Positions 48,634-57,128 of a stretch of 64,000 nucleotides of DNA are shown here, in pieces. Origin of the DNA: Hyphococcus luteus (GTDB lineage: Bacteria > Pseudomonadota > Alphaproteobacteria > Caulobacterales > Parvularculaceae); assembly GCF_002943565.1 (NCBI RefSeq), contig NZ_PJCH01000005.1, forward strand, positions 930,001 through 994,000, given 5' to 3'. The notes under the pieces are model-generated. The model worked only from the letters and a program-made list of their open reading frames with translations, ran no database searches and was not told the origin of the DNA. Made by a program: the position numbers and the translations under genes. The stretch's first letter is position 1; every line of letters begins with the position of its first letter.

Positions 48634-49626
48634 CTAGCGGGTTTTGAGGCGGGTGCGGATGTCCGCCTCCCGGCGCATCATTTTCAATGGCGACCAGGTG
48701 AGGGCGCGCGCAATGTCTGCGACGCTCGCTTCGCGGGCGCGCTGGCGCGCTTTTCGCCGCTCCCATATCTCCGGCAGGCCTTTGGCGGCGTCCTTCATGG
48801 CGCGCAAATACGAGCCCGCGCCGCCGGAAACCGTGAACCGGCCGAGCAGGTAGAGATTGAGGAGCAGGTGAAACGGCGCCGTCAGGACGAGCAGCGGCAA
48901 GGGCATGTTGAGGACGTAAGTCCAGACCCGGTTGCGGTGGCCGTGGTAGAGCGTGAAGTCGCTTTCCTTGCCGGTGACGCCCGATCCTTCGTGAAGCACG
49001 ACAGCTTTGGGCGCCTGCATGGCGCCGCCGCCGGAAAGGCGCAGTTTGAAGCCGAGATCGGCGTCTTCGGCGTAGCAGAAGAACCGTTCTTCAAAACCGC
49101 CGAGCCTGTCGAACGTTGCTTTGCGGTAGAACGCCGCCGCGCCGCAGGGCGCGAAGCATTCGCCTTCCGGCGGCAGTTTGTCTTTCGGCCAGGCGTAACA
49201 GCCGCGCCAGGAAACGCCGAAAGCGTGATAGGCGTCGCCGGCGCCGTCGATGCGATCCGGGCGGGCCGCGTCGAGCTGGGTCGAGCCGAAGGCGTCGATT
49301 TCCGGATGACGCGCCGCGGCGGCGAGAAATTCCGAAAGCCAGTCCGGTTCGGCGTAAGCGTCCGGGTTTAAAAAGGCGAGCCATTCGCCTTGGGCGCTTT
49401 TGGCGGCGAGATTGTTTCCCGCCGCAAAGCCGAGATTGCCGCCCGCCTCGATCAGCGTCACTGCGCCGTCGTCGCGCGCGAAAGCCGCCGAGCCGTCCGA
49501 GGACGCGTTGTCGATGACGATGGTTTCGAAATCCCGAAAATCTTGCGCCTTCAGACAGTCGACGCAGCGCCGAAGGCGCGCGCCCGAATTGTAATTGACG
49601 ATGATGACCGAGATGTGCGGCGCCAT
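48634..49626 (-). CDS. Glycosyltransferase family 2
   Basis: The 330-residue protein has the GT-A signature HISVIIVNYNSGARLRRCVD, FETIVIDNASSDGSAAFARD, and the acidic AFLNPDAYAEPDWLSEF (the DxD-like site). It also has CFAPCGAAAFYRKATFDRLGG and ERFFCYAEDADLGFKLRLSG, typical of rhamnosyltransferase-like enzymes. A hydrophobic stretch (LPLLVLTAPFHLLLNLYLLG) suggests membrane association. It is convergent with the HlyD gene and is the last gene before the AT-rich island. Confidence 0.91.
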   Translation of the reverse strand: MAPHISVIIVNYNSGARLRRCVDCLKAQDFRDFETIVIDNASSDGSAAFARDDGAVTLIEAGGNLGFAAGNNLAAKSAQGEWLAFLNPDAYAEPDWLSEFLAAAARHPEIDAFGSTQLDAARPDRIDGAGDAYHAFGVSWRGCYAWPKDKLPPEGECFAPCGAAAFYRKATFDRLGGFEERFFCYAEDADLGFKLRLSGGGAMQAPKAVVLHEGSGVTGKESDFTLYHGHRNRVWTYVLNMPLPLLVLTAPFHLLLNLYLLGRFTVSGGAGSYLRAMKDAAKGLPEIWERRKARQRAREASVADIARALTWSPLKMMRREADIRTRLKTR

Positions 49627-50211
49627 GGGAGTCCTTTATCGCGCGCCGCGCCCAGAGGCAATTTCACGCCCGGCGCGGCGGTTTGCGGCAATCTTGCATG
49701 CGAGAGAGCCTAGGCCGCGTTTGGGCCGTTGCAGCGCCGATGATGCGTCCGCCGATACAGCGGCCGCCTTACGCGTCCGTTTTCGGCTTGATGGTTTCGA
49801 CATCGCGCACGAGCTTTTCATAGCTCACTGTCGGATCTTTCGTGCGTTCATCGGGCAGGGATCCGGCGATCACGCTTTCCATTCGGTCCAGCGAATAGCA
49901 TAGCCGCTCCAGGCTGGCGTTGATTGGCTGGCGCAAATGAGCGATAAGTCATGATCCTGCACTGTTCTCACCGTCTGGAGTGAGCGCAGCTATCATCGAC
50001 TGAACTGAAGGCATTATAATTCGAATGTTTTTCTTTATAGGATCATCACGGACCGGATCAACATGGCTTGCGCGTGCGCTAAAACAGCATAAGCAGATTA
50101 GGATGCCTGTGAACAAACCGGCATTGATTGCCTATAGCGCCGACAGTGCATTAGTTTTTGCAGCAAAGAGGCAATTAGTGTAGCGGTGCTGGAATATCAA
50201 AATGGTGCCTT
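49627..50211. other. Left junction of the AT-richer glycan cassette
   Basis: This 585-base region shifts from GC-rich to clearly AT-richer DNA at about 49.93 kb. It contains a short minus-strand reading frame remnant at 49769-49948, described separately. From 49950 to 50211 I recognise no gene. The promoter of the FkbM gene should lie in the AT-rich part near 50100-50200. Confidence 0.5.
49769..49948 (-). pseudogene. Short gene remnant at the island edge
   Basis: A 59-residue frame closes at a TAA (49769-49771). Its codon use is that of the surrounding chromosome and it reads LERLCYSLDRMESVIAGSLP, then SYEKLVRDVETIKPKTDA. It begins right after a TGA with no good start; an internal ATG at 49882 gives only 37 residues. 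It looks like the C-terminal end of a protein whose front was removed when the AT-rich cassette entered. It could instead be a small real protein. The family is not recognised. Confidence 0.35.
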
Positions 50212-51096
50212 ATGACGACAAATGAAAAAATACTTCTGGCCAACGATGCTGCTATGCGGGAGCGAAAGAATGTCACGCCCACAACCACAAAAGATATGCT
50301 CGAATTGCGTCATAAGTATCCATACAGGGGGTTCGTAACTTGTAAGGCTGGGGGCGTAGAGTTTGCGCTCTTCTGCAATAATGACGAGCTGACGGCTCTG
50401 CATTTTTTCTGGCTGAAAGATTATGAATATGAGCCTTGCTCGCTGAATGTATGGTCTAATCTTTCTAAACGCAGTGCTAAAATCGCCGATATCGGCGGGC
50501 ACGTTGGTGTCTATTCAATCGTAGCAGCGCTATCTAACCCTTCCGCTGAAATCATTGCTTTCGAGCCGATTGATTATATCTATGCCCGCCTCTTGCTGAA
50601 CGCATTCACTAATGGTGTTAAAAATATTGATGCGCGCGCCTTGGGCATATCTGACAATGCGGGCTGGACTGAAATCAATCTGCGATTCGGTCCGCAGACG
50701 CTATCCAGCGGATCTTCAATTGAGATGCGGCACAATCTTCCCAGCACCGCAAGCAAGAAGCCTATTTTCATCACCACGATTGACGAGCAGTTTCGCGATG
50801 CGGCTGTTGATCTGATGAAAGTCGATATTGAAGGCCATGAAATAGCCGCTTTGCGAGGGGGCGCGCATGTGATTGAGCGGGACAAGCCGTCGGTGCTATG
50901 CGAGGTTTTGCCCTCGGAGGTGAAAGAAGGAGAGGTCTTCACTTGGTTCGCCGAGCGCAACTATGAATGTTATTCCATTCACGAGGAAACTAATACGGTT
51001 GATCCATTCGAATGGCGCGGCGAACTTCCGGCGGGTGTTTTGAATTACCTATTTTTAAATCGGTCTCGTGATATTGCCCTCTCCAGTATCGTGTGA
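50212..51096 (+). CDS. FkbM family methyltransferase
   Basis: The 294-residue protein has the SAM-binding SAKIADIGGHVGVYSIVAAL, then IIAFEPIDYIYARLLLN and the FkbM signature VDLMKVDIEGHEIAALRGG near residue 205, followed by VLCEVLPSE. FkbM enzymes O-methylate sugars or polyketides; in surface loci they usually methylate glycans. It is preceded by a weak ribosome-binding site. It faces the five-gene minus-strand block (51162-55851). Base composition is AT-richer than the flanking genome. Confidence 0.92.
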   Translation: MTTNEKILLANDAAMRERKNVTPTTTKDMLELRHKYPYRGFVTCKAGGVEFALFCNNDELTALHFFWLKDYEYEPCSLNVWSNLSKRSAKIADIGGHVGVYSIVAALSNPSAEIIAFEPIDYIYARLLLNAFTNGVKNIDARALGISDNAGWTEINLRFGPQTLSSGSSIEMRHNLPSTASKKPIFITTIDEQFRDAAVDLMKVDIEGHEIAALRGGAHVIERDKPSVLCEVLPSEVKEGEVFTWFAERNYECYSIHEETNTVDPFEWRGELPAGVLNYLFLNRSRDIALSSIV

Positions 51097-51161
51097 ATTT
51101 GGCGTTGGGGGCTCTTTTTGGGAAATTGACGAGGAGGGGACTGCCTCACGTGACCGGCGGA

Positions 51162-52322
51162 TTACCCGGTTTTTTCCTTGATGCTTTTTAGTGCGCTTTG
51201 CAGTTCTTCATTGTACGGATTAAGGCGAAGTGCGTGGCGAAGTTTTTTGAGAGCGAGATCGGGGTTATCTTTCGCCTCGACAAGCGCTTCTGCATGCAGT
51301 GCCCGAACAAGATGGGCCTGACTTTCATTAGTGAGGTCGGACACAAGAAGCGCGAGCGATTCTATGGTTTTAGGCTCGAGCGCAAGAGGGGGGTCTTCCC
51401 TTGGCGCGACTGGGGCGAACTCGAAATTGAACTCGTTCTTCAGCCACGCCAGATCGGTCGAAATCGCTTCCTGCATTGTTTCCTTTAAATCGTCGGGCAG
51501 CGAAAAGCGGCTTCCCTTGATCTTCTTGAAGGTGCTGTAATCGTTGATTGAACGGTTTGGGGCGACGGCTCCTTCTTTCATGTAGGGACGGACCTCGTTC
51601 AATTTGCTCAAGAGAGCGGCCGCGACATAGGACATGCTCTCGTTCGATTTTTTCTGCTGAAAGGCGTATATCTCTTCATCGATGTTCAGCAGGCGGCAAA
51701 TATCGCCAACGATGCTGCCTCTTTCTTTCGCGGCGAGTCCGAAATCCCGCAAAATGAGCGCATCATGTCCGAATGTTTCTAACCAAGGCGCGATCCTCTT
51801 TTCATAAGAAACCAGGGGAGGAGCATTGTGAATATCTTGCAAAGTTTTTCCGCCGGTCAGGCTTTGCTGCGCCCCGCTGGACGCCCAGTCAAGGGGATGC
51901 CTGAGGTAGGCGATGACCAGATATTTGGAGTATTGTCTATTCAACAGTTCTTTAAATTTTTTGACCTCGTCTGCCCGAAGGGCCGACAACCCTTCCGCCG
52001 AGATCATGAAATGCATGCCTTGGGCCGCCTCTAAATCCTGCCAAAGGTCGGCCAAGTATGACTCATTCTGTTTCTTGGCAAGTTCCGGCGTGTTGGCTCC
52101 TCGTATGATATTGCCCAAATATTTTTCCGGATGAGACTGAAAAAGCGATCTGAGCGGGGGCGTATAATTTGGCCATTTGCTTGAACAATAAATTCCATAC
52201 TGTTCAGCTAACAAATCGCGTTGTTCGACGGTTAGCACCTGCCAGGAACTGGAGCCGGTTTTGTGAACGCCTATATGGAGAATGCATGTCGGTTCGGAAA
52301 GCGGCGCGGCTCGCTCTGTCAT
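51162..52322 (-). CDS. Sulfotransferase-like protein with helical repeat tail
   Basis: The 386-residue protein begins with a PAPS-type P-loop (ILHIGVHKTGSSSWQ; compare the sulfotransferase PKxGTT/S motif), then has YLVIAYLRHPLDWASSGAQQ, an R-x7-S-like 3'-phosphate-binding element, and FGHDALILRDF. The C-terminal 60 residues (ALHAEALVEAKDNPDLALKK, LRLNPYNEELQSALKSIK) form TPR-like helices. It may sulfate a polysaccharide, though the distance from characterised enzymes leaves this as inference. AGGAGG lies before the ATG. Last gene of the minus-strand block. Confidence 0.8.
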   Translation of the reverse strand: MTERAAPLSEPTCILHIGVHKTGSSSWQVLTVEQRDLLAEQYGIYCSSKWPNYTPPLRSLFQSHPEKYLGNIIRGANTPELAKKQNESYLADLWQDLEAAQGMHFMISAEGLSALRADEVKKFKELLNRQYSKYLVIAYLRHPLDWASSGAQQSLTGGKTLQDIHNAPPLVSYEKRIAPWLETFGHDALILRDFGLAAKERGSIVGDICRLLNIDEEIYAFQQKKSNESMSYVAAALLSKLNEVRPYMKEGAVAPNRSINDYSTFKKIKGSRFSLPDDLKETMQEAISTDLAWLKNEFNFEFAPVAPREDPPLALEPKTIESLALLVSDLTNESQAHLVRALHAEALVEAKDNPDLALKKLRHALRLNPYNEELQSALKSIKEKTG

Positions 52323-52455
52323 CCTCAGTTCCTCCTAAAGCGCCTTTAACAAACCGTCTGCCGCATTTGCGCGTGGAGAACTCTCTGGAGAGTGAGCTTT
52401 GCACGTACCCGCACCAGCGACAGGCCATTTTATAGATTGTTCTAAATGCGTGAAG

Positions 52456-53196
52456 CTAAATTTTGCGCCACAGGTTTGAAACCACAAAGGAATAGGCTTC
52501 TTCCGCAAGGAGGTTGGGATGGCTTTTCTCCCCAAACCAGTCAAGGCTAATGTCCTTGGCGGTGAAGCGGCCCGTCTTCTTGATTGCGTTAACTACAGAC
52601 GGGGGAAAAACGTCCCTTTCGGCAAGTTTTGACATGCTGGTGATGCGACCCTCTTCTTCGGGCGCATAGTTTGCTGCTTTGCGCACTAACGCACGAAGGT
52701 GAGACCGTGATTTAGTAAAACACTTTGTCGAAGTGTCGAAACCTGCAACGGCGAGAATATAAACTAGGAGCGGCAAATTGAAGCTGGTTATGTGGCCCGA
52801 CGACATGGTGAGGCCGATTTCCGGAACGGTCAGAAACAAGGTCCCGTTCTCGCAGAGCATCTTCCGCCAAGAAATGAGAGCACCGATCGGATCGGGAATA
52901 TGTTCAAGGCAGTGGTGGGACCAAACTGCATCAAAGACGGCGTCGCCGACATCGTCCGGTTTCATCCACTTCAGGTCGTAAGCGGGTTTAAGGTAATCGA
53001 TGCAGGTAACGTCAAGGCCAAGCTGCGAAAAGACGAACGCTTGATGCCCCGGACCCGATCCCGTATCTGCGATCGTGCTGATGCCGTCAAATTGTATCTT
53101 TTCGATAAACTCCATCGCGCTTCGGAATTGGAGAAGGTCATGATCGCTTTCCGCCAAGAGGCCGCGATCTTTCCATTCAGGCACTATGTCCGGCAT
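52456..53196 (-). CDS. Class I SAM-dependent methyltransferase
   Basis: The 246-residue protein starts MPDIVPEWKDRGLLAESDHD and has SAM motif I (IADTGSGPGHQAFVFSQLG), the acidic CIDYLKP, and the VWSHHCLEHIPDPIGALISW motif, followed by NGTLFLTVPEIG. The ATG at 53196 has AGGAGAC 5 bases upstream; the longer frame to 53352 overlaps the next gene and is not conserved. Acceptor unknown; the neighbours suggest a glycan or a glycolipid. It lies 10 bases after the MptE-like gene. Confidence 0.87.
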   Translation of the reverse strand: MPDIVPEWKDRGLLAESDHDLLQFRSAMEFIEKIQFDGISTIADTGSGPGHQAFVFSQLGLDVTCIDYLKPAYDLKWMKPDDVGDAVFDAVWSHHCLEHIPDPIGALISWRKMLCENGTLFLTVPEIGLTMSSGHITSFNLPLLVYILAVAGFDTSTKCFTKSRSHLRALVRKAANYAPEEEGRITSMSKLAERDVFPPSVVNAIKKTGRFTAKDISLDWFGEKSHPNLLAEEAYSFVVSNLWRKI

Positions 53197-53206
53197 ACGT
53201 TGTCTC

Positions 53207-53887
53207 CTAGTTCGCGTATTTCTTGATTGCATCTTCGAAAGGCATATAGTCGACATAAGGCCGGATAAGCGATTTTTCGCTGCATGAAAGCAACCGCCTT
53301 GAGTTCTTTTTAAAAACCCGGGCGGCGTTGGCGATATTCCACAATTGCACATTCAGCATCTTGTCAACGGGCTGTGGCTTCTCTTCGTCATAAAACCGCT
53401 TATTTTCGAAAATATACGATAAATCGGTTCCAAGCATGATAACCGGATCGCATCCGCACCAAAAGGCGAATTGCACCGCGAGCATCGTTGACGTGCAGCC
53501 GAAAAAATAACCATTCGCCAAATCGGTTGAAAAGCCGTTCCGGCCCAGGCTGTAAACATATAAAGTCCGTAAGCGCTCTTGATAAACGTCGATCGGGCGA
53601 CATTTGTCGCGGACAATGCGTGGTATGTCCTTGTCGAGCTGAGCGGATGTGAGCGCCTGATTCTCCGGGCTGGATAAAAACCTTTCGTCAGACGTGACGA
53701 AATACTGCGACGCGCAATTGGTTTCATTCAAAAGCCGGACGGCTCCATTGACGAACAGGCCGACGCCATTTGCAATCAACGACAGGTCGAGCGGCTTTAT
53801 GCTCGGGCCGGACGAAACGATCCAGGCCGCAACACCTTTGTGGAGATTGTGAAAATCTTTAGCGGATGGCCCGATATGCTTCGTCAT
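53207..53887 (-). CDS. MptE/DUF115-like protein (CstI-type glycosyltransferase fold possible)
   Basis: The 226-residue protein opens AAWIVSSGPSIKPLDLSLIA followed by NGVGLFVNGAVRLL, the GNGPSL-type nucleotide-binding start seen in DUF115/MptE-like proteins and in CstI-type sialyltransferases. YFFGCTSTMLAVQFAFWCGC followed by DPVIMLGTDLSY fits the same fold (compare GxxxxxxAxxLGxxxIYLxGxD). DUF115 proteins include motility accessory factors that glycosylate flagellin with nonulosonic acids. Here the context is a surface-glycan cassette. It overlaps the next gene's end by 29 bases. Confidence 0.68.
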   Translation of the reverse strand: MTKHIGPSAKDFHNLHKGVAAWIVSSGPSIKPLDLSLIANGVGLFVNGAVRLLNETNCASQYFVTSDERFLSSPENQALTSAQLDKDIPRIVRDKCRPIDVYQERLRTLYVYSLGRNGFSTDLANGYFFGCTSTMLAVQFAFWCGCDPVIMLGTDLSYIFENKRFYDEEKPQPVDKMLNVQLWNIANAARVFKKNSRRLLSCSEKSLIRPYVDYMPFEDAIKKYAN

Positions 53888-54827
53888 AACGCTGAATCAG
53901 TTTCGCTGGCGGCAGGAATTCTTTGCTATAGGCGAGTGATGCTTCCGCTATTTCAGCCAGGCGGGCGTGGTTCTCCAATAGCTCTGAAAGCGCTTTTTCA
54001 ACATTTGCTTCATTCATGATCACAAAAGGCGGGCGCTTTTTGGTTTTTGTCCAGCCCCGCATCACCTGAATGGAAAATTCGTCGCTTCCGTTGATCACGA
54101 CATTTCCGCAGAGCAGTCCTTCAAGGGAAATCTGATGGAAGCCGCCTGTTGTTATTTCGTCAATCGTAATGTTCATGCGCTTTCTGAGTTCGCCGAGCTG
54201 GTATGGCAGAATTGGGCTTTTGAGATCATATATTTCCGCCAGTCCCTGCGCTTCAATTTTGGATAATGCTTCATCGAGCGCTGGCGACACCTTTGTTCCC
54301 CACCGACCGTCTCTGCGATGGCTTGGGCTGTACAGCACCTTCAAGCATTCACCAATAGAGGCGGGGGAGTCGGGGGGCGAAATCGGAATAAGGTTCGGCA
54401 TCGGCATAGCTTCAGGATAGAGGCGCGGCCATATCTGGCCGACAACAAAAAATGCTGACCAGTCGAAGCGGAAATCGTCCATCCGTCGGAAATAGAGCGG
54501 GCCTTCACGAAGCGGGGAGTGTACGTGATATATAAACTTTGCAGTCGGACGCAGGTCCAAAATCCGTTGTTCCGTCGCAAAGGAACACTGATTATGGATA
54601 TGGATAATGTCAGCCGATCGAATGGCCTCGTCAAACAAGAGCATTAGCGCGGGGTTGTCGTAATCGATGTGAAGGCTTGTGCTTGTAAAAAAATTAGTCA
54701 GCGGTTCGGGATAGTCATTTTCAAAAAAATGAAGCGAGTGGCAATCGAGATGGTCCCGGATTGCAGCGCTGAGACGCGCGGGGGCGCCAACGAGTGGGGT
54801 TTTAGATATGTGAATTATCGTTTTCAT
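53859..54827 (-). CDS. Glycosyltransferase, GT-B type
   Basis: The 322-residue protein has the layout of GT4-like enzymes without the canonical N-terminal Gly loop: MKTIIHISKTPLVGAPARLS, ADIIHIHNQCSFATEQRILD, FIYHVHSPLREGPLYFRRMD, LKVLYSPSHRRDGRWGTKVS, and GGFHQISLEGLLCGNVVING, in which Glu sits where the E-x7-E motif would be. It presumably adds a sugar in the island's glycan. It overlaps neighbouring genes at both ends (29 and 26 bases), indicating tight co-transcription. Confidence 0.8.
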   Translation of the reverse strand: MKTIIHISKTPLVGAPARLSAAIRDHLDCHSLHFFENDYPEPLTNFFTSTSLHIDYDNPALMLLFDEAIRSADIIHIHNQCSFATEQRILDLRPTAKFIYHVHSPLREGPLYFRRMDDFRFDWSAFFVVGQIWPRLYPEAMPMPNLIPISPPDSPASIGECLKVLYSPSHRRDGRWGTKVSPALDEALSKIEAQGLAEIYDLKSPILPYQLGELRKRMNITIDEITTGGFHQISLEGLLCGNVVINGSDEFSIQVMRGWTKTKKRPPFVIMNEANVEKALSELLENHARLAEIAEASLAYSKEFLPPAKLIQRYDEAYRAIR

Positions 54828-55851
54828 ACCGAACGTCTATCCGCGCGCCGTCGAGCAGTGCAATTTCCAGAAAGTCTGCAATCGTATTGGGAAATCCCTG
54901 AATTAGATTGCTGTAGCGATATATTTGTTGTTCCGTGCAGAGAATATTCGACACTGATTTGGAGATGTCCCGCAAGTAATCGCGAAATGCGCCGTCACAG
55001 GCGGGAGCTGATTCAGGGTCGCAGCTCAGGATGAGTGCGATATCGTGATTTTCTGGATTGTCAGGATCGAGTTTTTCTTCCGGAGAAAGCGGAGGACCGT
55101 GAATGGGGGCGAGTATGTTGAAATCTTTCGGCGCAAATTCGGCGAGCGTATCCACCAGCGCCAAATAAGCCGCCATTGGCGTGGCCGCCTTGACAAATCG
55201 CCGAATAGGCCGGCGCCCTGCATTAAATATGTCTATTTCCGGCGCGATTATGATATCCGAAAAGGATGGGTCGAAGGTAATTTGTTCTGTTGAAAAGTCA
55301 TCTGTGTAAATGCTGATGACGATGCCGTATGCGGAAATGCTTCTAAGAGTTTCGGTTAGGGGGAAGCGCTGATTGATAGAAATTATATATTTGAAGTTTT
55401 GGAGGAATTCCAAAGATTCTTTATGGAACCGTTGAAGGAAGCGTGTCGGCTCCCGTTTGGTGCTTGCTATCGGTTTCGGTTCGTCTCGAAGTTGTATGCG
55501 ATATAAATGCTGTCCGGTTAGAGAATAGCTTCTTGGCTCATTTGCTTGGATAAGCCGCTGTAATTGAATTTCGTCTTTTGTCAGCGGTTCGCGGCGCTGC
55601 ACGAGCAGGGCGGAGTGGGCTTTCGACGGTAAAAAGCTGCTGTCGAACGAAATCCCCCTATCGTCCCAATAGTCAATCTTCGACACGATATTGTAGGGAT
55701 ATTGCTTGTTGTCGGCCTTGCCTTTTTGAGCGTGAGGTTTCGCTCTTACCCGTTGTAAGAGCTTGTTATAGCTTCTTAGTACGAATGCTTTTGATTTTTT
55801 GATTAATTTAAGCGCAAGCGTCTCGGGCTTGTCCGGCCTTTCGGTATTCAT
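54802..55851 (-). CDS. Unrecognised protein of glycan cassette
   Basis: The 349-residue protein has a basic N-terminus (SKAFVLRSYNKLLQRVRAKP) and no clear membrane helix. Segments ISAYGIVISIYTDDFSTEQI and DIIIAPEIDIFNAGRRPIRR suggest alternating alpha/beta structure, as in GT-A or GT-B transferases. I do not recognise a family. It is the first gene of the five-gene block read toward lower coordinates and overlaps the glycosyltransferase by 26 bases. GGGGA lies 7 bases before the ATG. A role in the same glycan is an inference from context. Confidence 0.75.
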   Translation of the reverse strand: MNTERPDKPETLALKLIKKSKAFVLRSYNKLLQRVRAKPHAQKGKADNKQYPYNIVSKIDYWDDRGISFDSSFLPSKAHSALLVQRREPLTKDEIQLQRLIQANEPRSYSLTGQHLYRIQLRDEPKPIASTKREPTRFLQRFHKESLEFLQNFKYIISINQRFPLTETLRSISAYGIVISIYTDDFSTEQITFDPSFSDIIIAPEIDIFNAGRRPIRRFVKAATPMAAYLALVDTLAEFAPKDFNILAPIHGPPLSPEEKLDPDNPENHDIALILSCDPESAPACDGAFRDYLRDISKSVSNILCTEQQIYRYSNLIQGFPNTIADFLEIALLDGARIDVRYENDNSHI

Positions 55852-55910
55852 TCGCCATTCCCCGTACGCGCAGAAATCTGATCCGGCTGGTTGCTTGCGC
55901 TCACGGTTAG

Positions 55911-56984
55911 ATGAAGAATCGCATTTTGGCTACCCGCCGGGCTGTTCCCGTGGGGGAGGGGCGCCGGAACCGGAGTCCGGCCCCCGTTTCGGCCGTCTGC
56001 GCGGCCACGCGCGGGGACCGCCTGGTTTCAGAGGGCGGTCTCCCGGCATCCGGCCGTCTGCTGCACGGAGTTCAAGCTGTTTGGTGGCCAGTTCGACGTG
56101 GTCAAGGATCTGATGCCGGACGGCTCGCAGCGGTTTCGCAAAACTCGCAGCGGTTTCGCAAAAGAAGCTGCCTCGACAGCTATCTCGAGGCGGCCTGGCC
56201 GCCGCTCAATCTGGCGGCCGCCGGGGTGGAGAGGGGCGATTATGAGCGCGACCTGACCCGCATCATCACGGGCGGCCTCGCCGGCTATATCGCCGACAAG
56301 ACGGGCGCCTCCGTCGTGGTGGACAAGATGACCCCCGTGGAGCGCGAGGACGTTGCAGAAAGAATCAAATCCGTCTTTCCGGACGCCAAATGCGCATATC
56401 TCGTGCGGGACGGGCGCGACATCGCCGTCAGCTTCCTGTTCGACTGGCTGACCAAGGCGCATAGGGCAAGCGGCGCCATCGACACCGAAAGCGCGCGTTT
56501 CAAGCGGTTTGTAGCGAAGGAGGAGGTCGACGTCTTTCGTCTGTTCACGGACGAGGAGATCGCCGAATATGCCGGGCGCTGGGTCAAGGCCATCCGCATC
56601 TTTCGCCCGCTGGCGACCCATGTCTTCTCCTATGAAGACATGAAGATCGATCTCGGCGCGGTTTTGCGGAATTATTTCGATTTTCTCGGCGTCGGCAGCG
56701 ACGACGCCGTCATCGAAGCCTGCCTTGAAGCCTCCTCCTTTAAATCCATGTCGGGCGGCAAGGGCGAAGGCGACGCCAGCCGGGTTTCCTCCGCGACGCG
56801 GCGCGGCGTGGCGCGCGGCTGGGTCGACTATTTCACCCGGGAAGACGGAAGGATCTTCAACGAGGCCGCCGGAGACCTGCTGCTCGAATTCGGCTATGAA
56901 AGCGATCCCGCCTGGTTCGAAGACTTGCCGGACAAGCTCCAGACTTTCTCGGCGCCGCCTGATCTTTTGGTCCTGCGCCCCTAG
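55911..56984 (+). pseudogene. Sulfotransferase gene broken by a 20-bp tandem duplication
   Basis: From about 56164 the frame reads a sulfotransferase: DAKCAYLVRDGRDIAVSFLF (3'-phosphate site), KAIRIFRPLATHVFSYEDMK and the C-terminal GWVDYFTREDGRIFNEAAGD. Its front half lies in a different frame: PRAGTAWFQRAVSRHPAVCC (P-loop, from 56005) and TEFKLFGGQFDVVKDLMPDG. The two halves fuse without gap if one copy of a perfect 20-bp repeat (56124-56163) is removed, giving SQRFRKRSCLDSYLEAAW. The in-frame N-terminus from 55911 is Arg-rich nonsense. Upstream of 56005 the true start is also unclear, so a second lesion is possible. A family of sulfate-transferring or carbohydrate-modifying enzymes is implied. 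Confidence 0.75.
56124..56163. repeat. Perfect 20-bp tandem duplication
   Basis: The unit CTCGCAGCGGTTTCGCAAAA occurs twice head to tail (56124-56143 and 56144-56163). As 20 is not a multiple of 3, it shifts the reading frame of the sulfotransferase gene. Confidence 0.95.
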
Positions 56985-57128
56985 CGGGAAGGGCGGGATT
57001 TCTGTAAGCCGGAGACCGGTTTCGCGCCTTTTTTACGGGGCGCAGGCGCGGTCCCCGGAATTGTCATGAATATCGAATTTTGATTAAAGACCCGAGCGAT
57101 AACGCGGTTTTGGTGAAGCGTAAGGCAT

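Noticed and set aside
49595-49903. A 102-residue plus-strand open frame at the island edge
   Set aside because: It overlaps the start of the GT2 gene in antisense and the remnant frame on the minus strand has better coding character.
55911-56163. The in-frame N-terminus of the sulfotransferase open frame as real protein
   Set aside because: It is Arg-rich and motif-less, while the +1-shifted frame over the same bases encodes the expected P-loop. The 20-bp duplication explains the shift.
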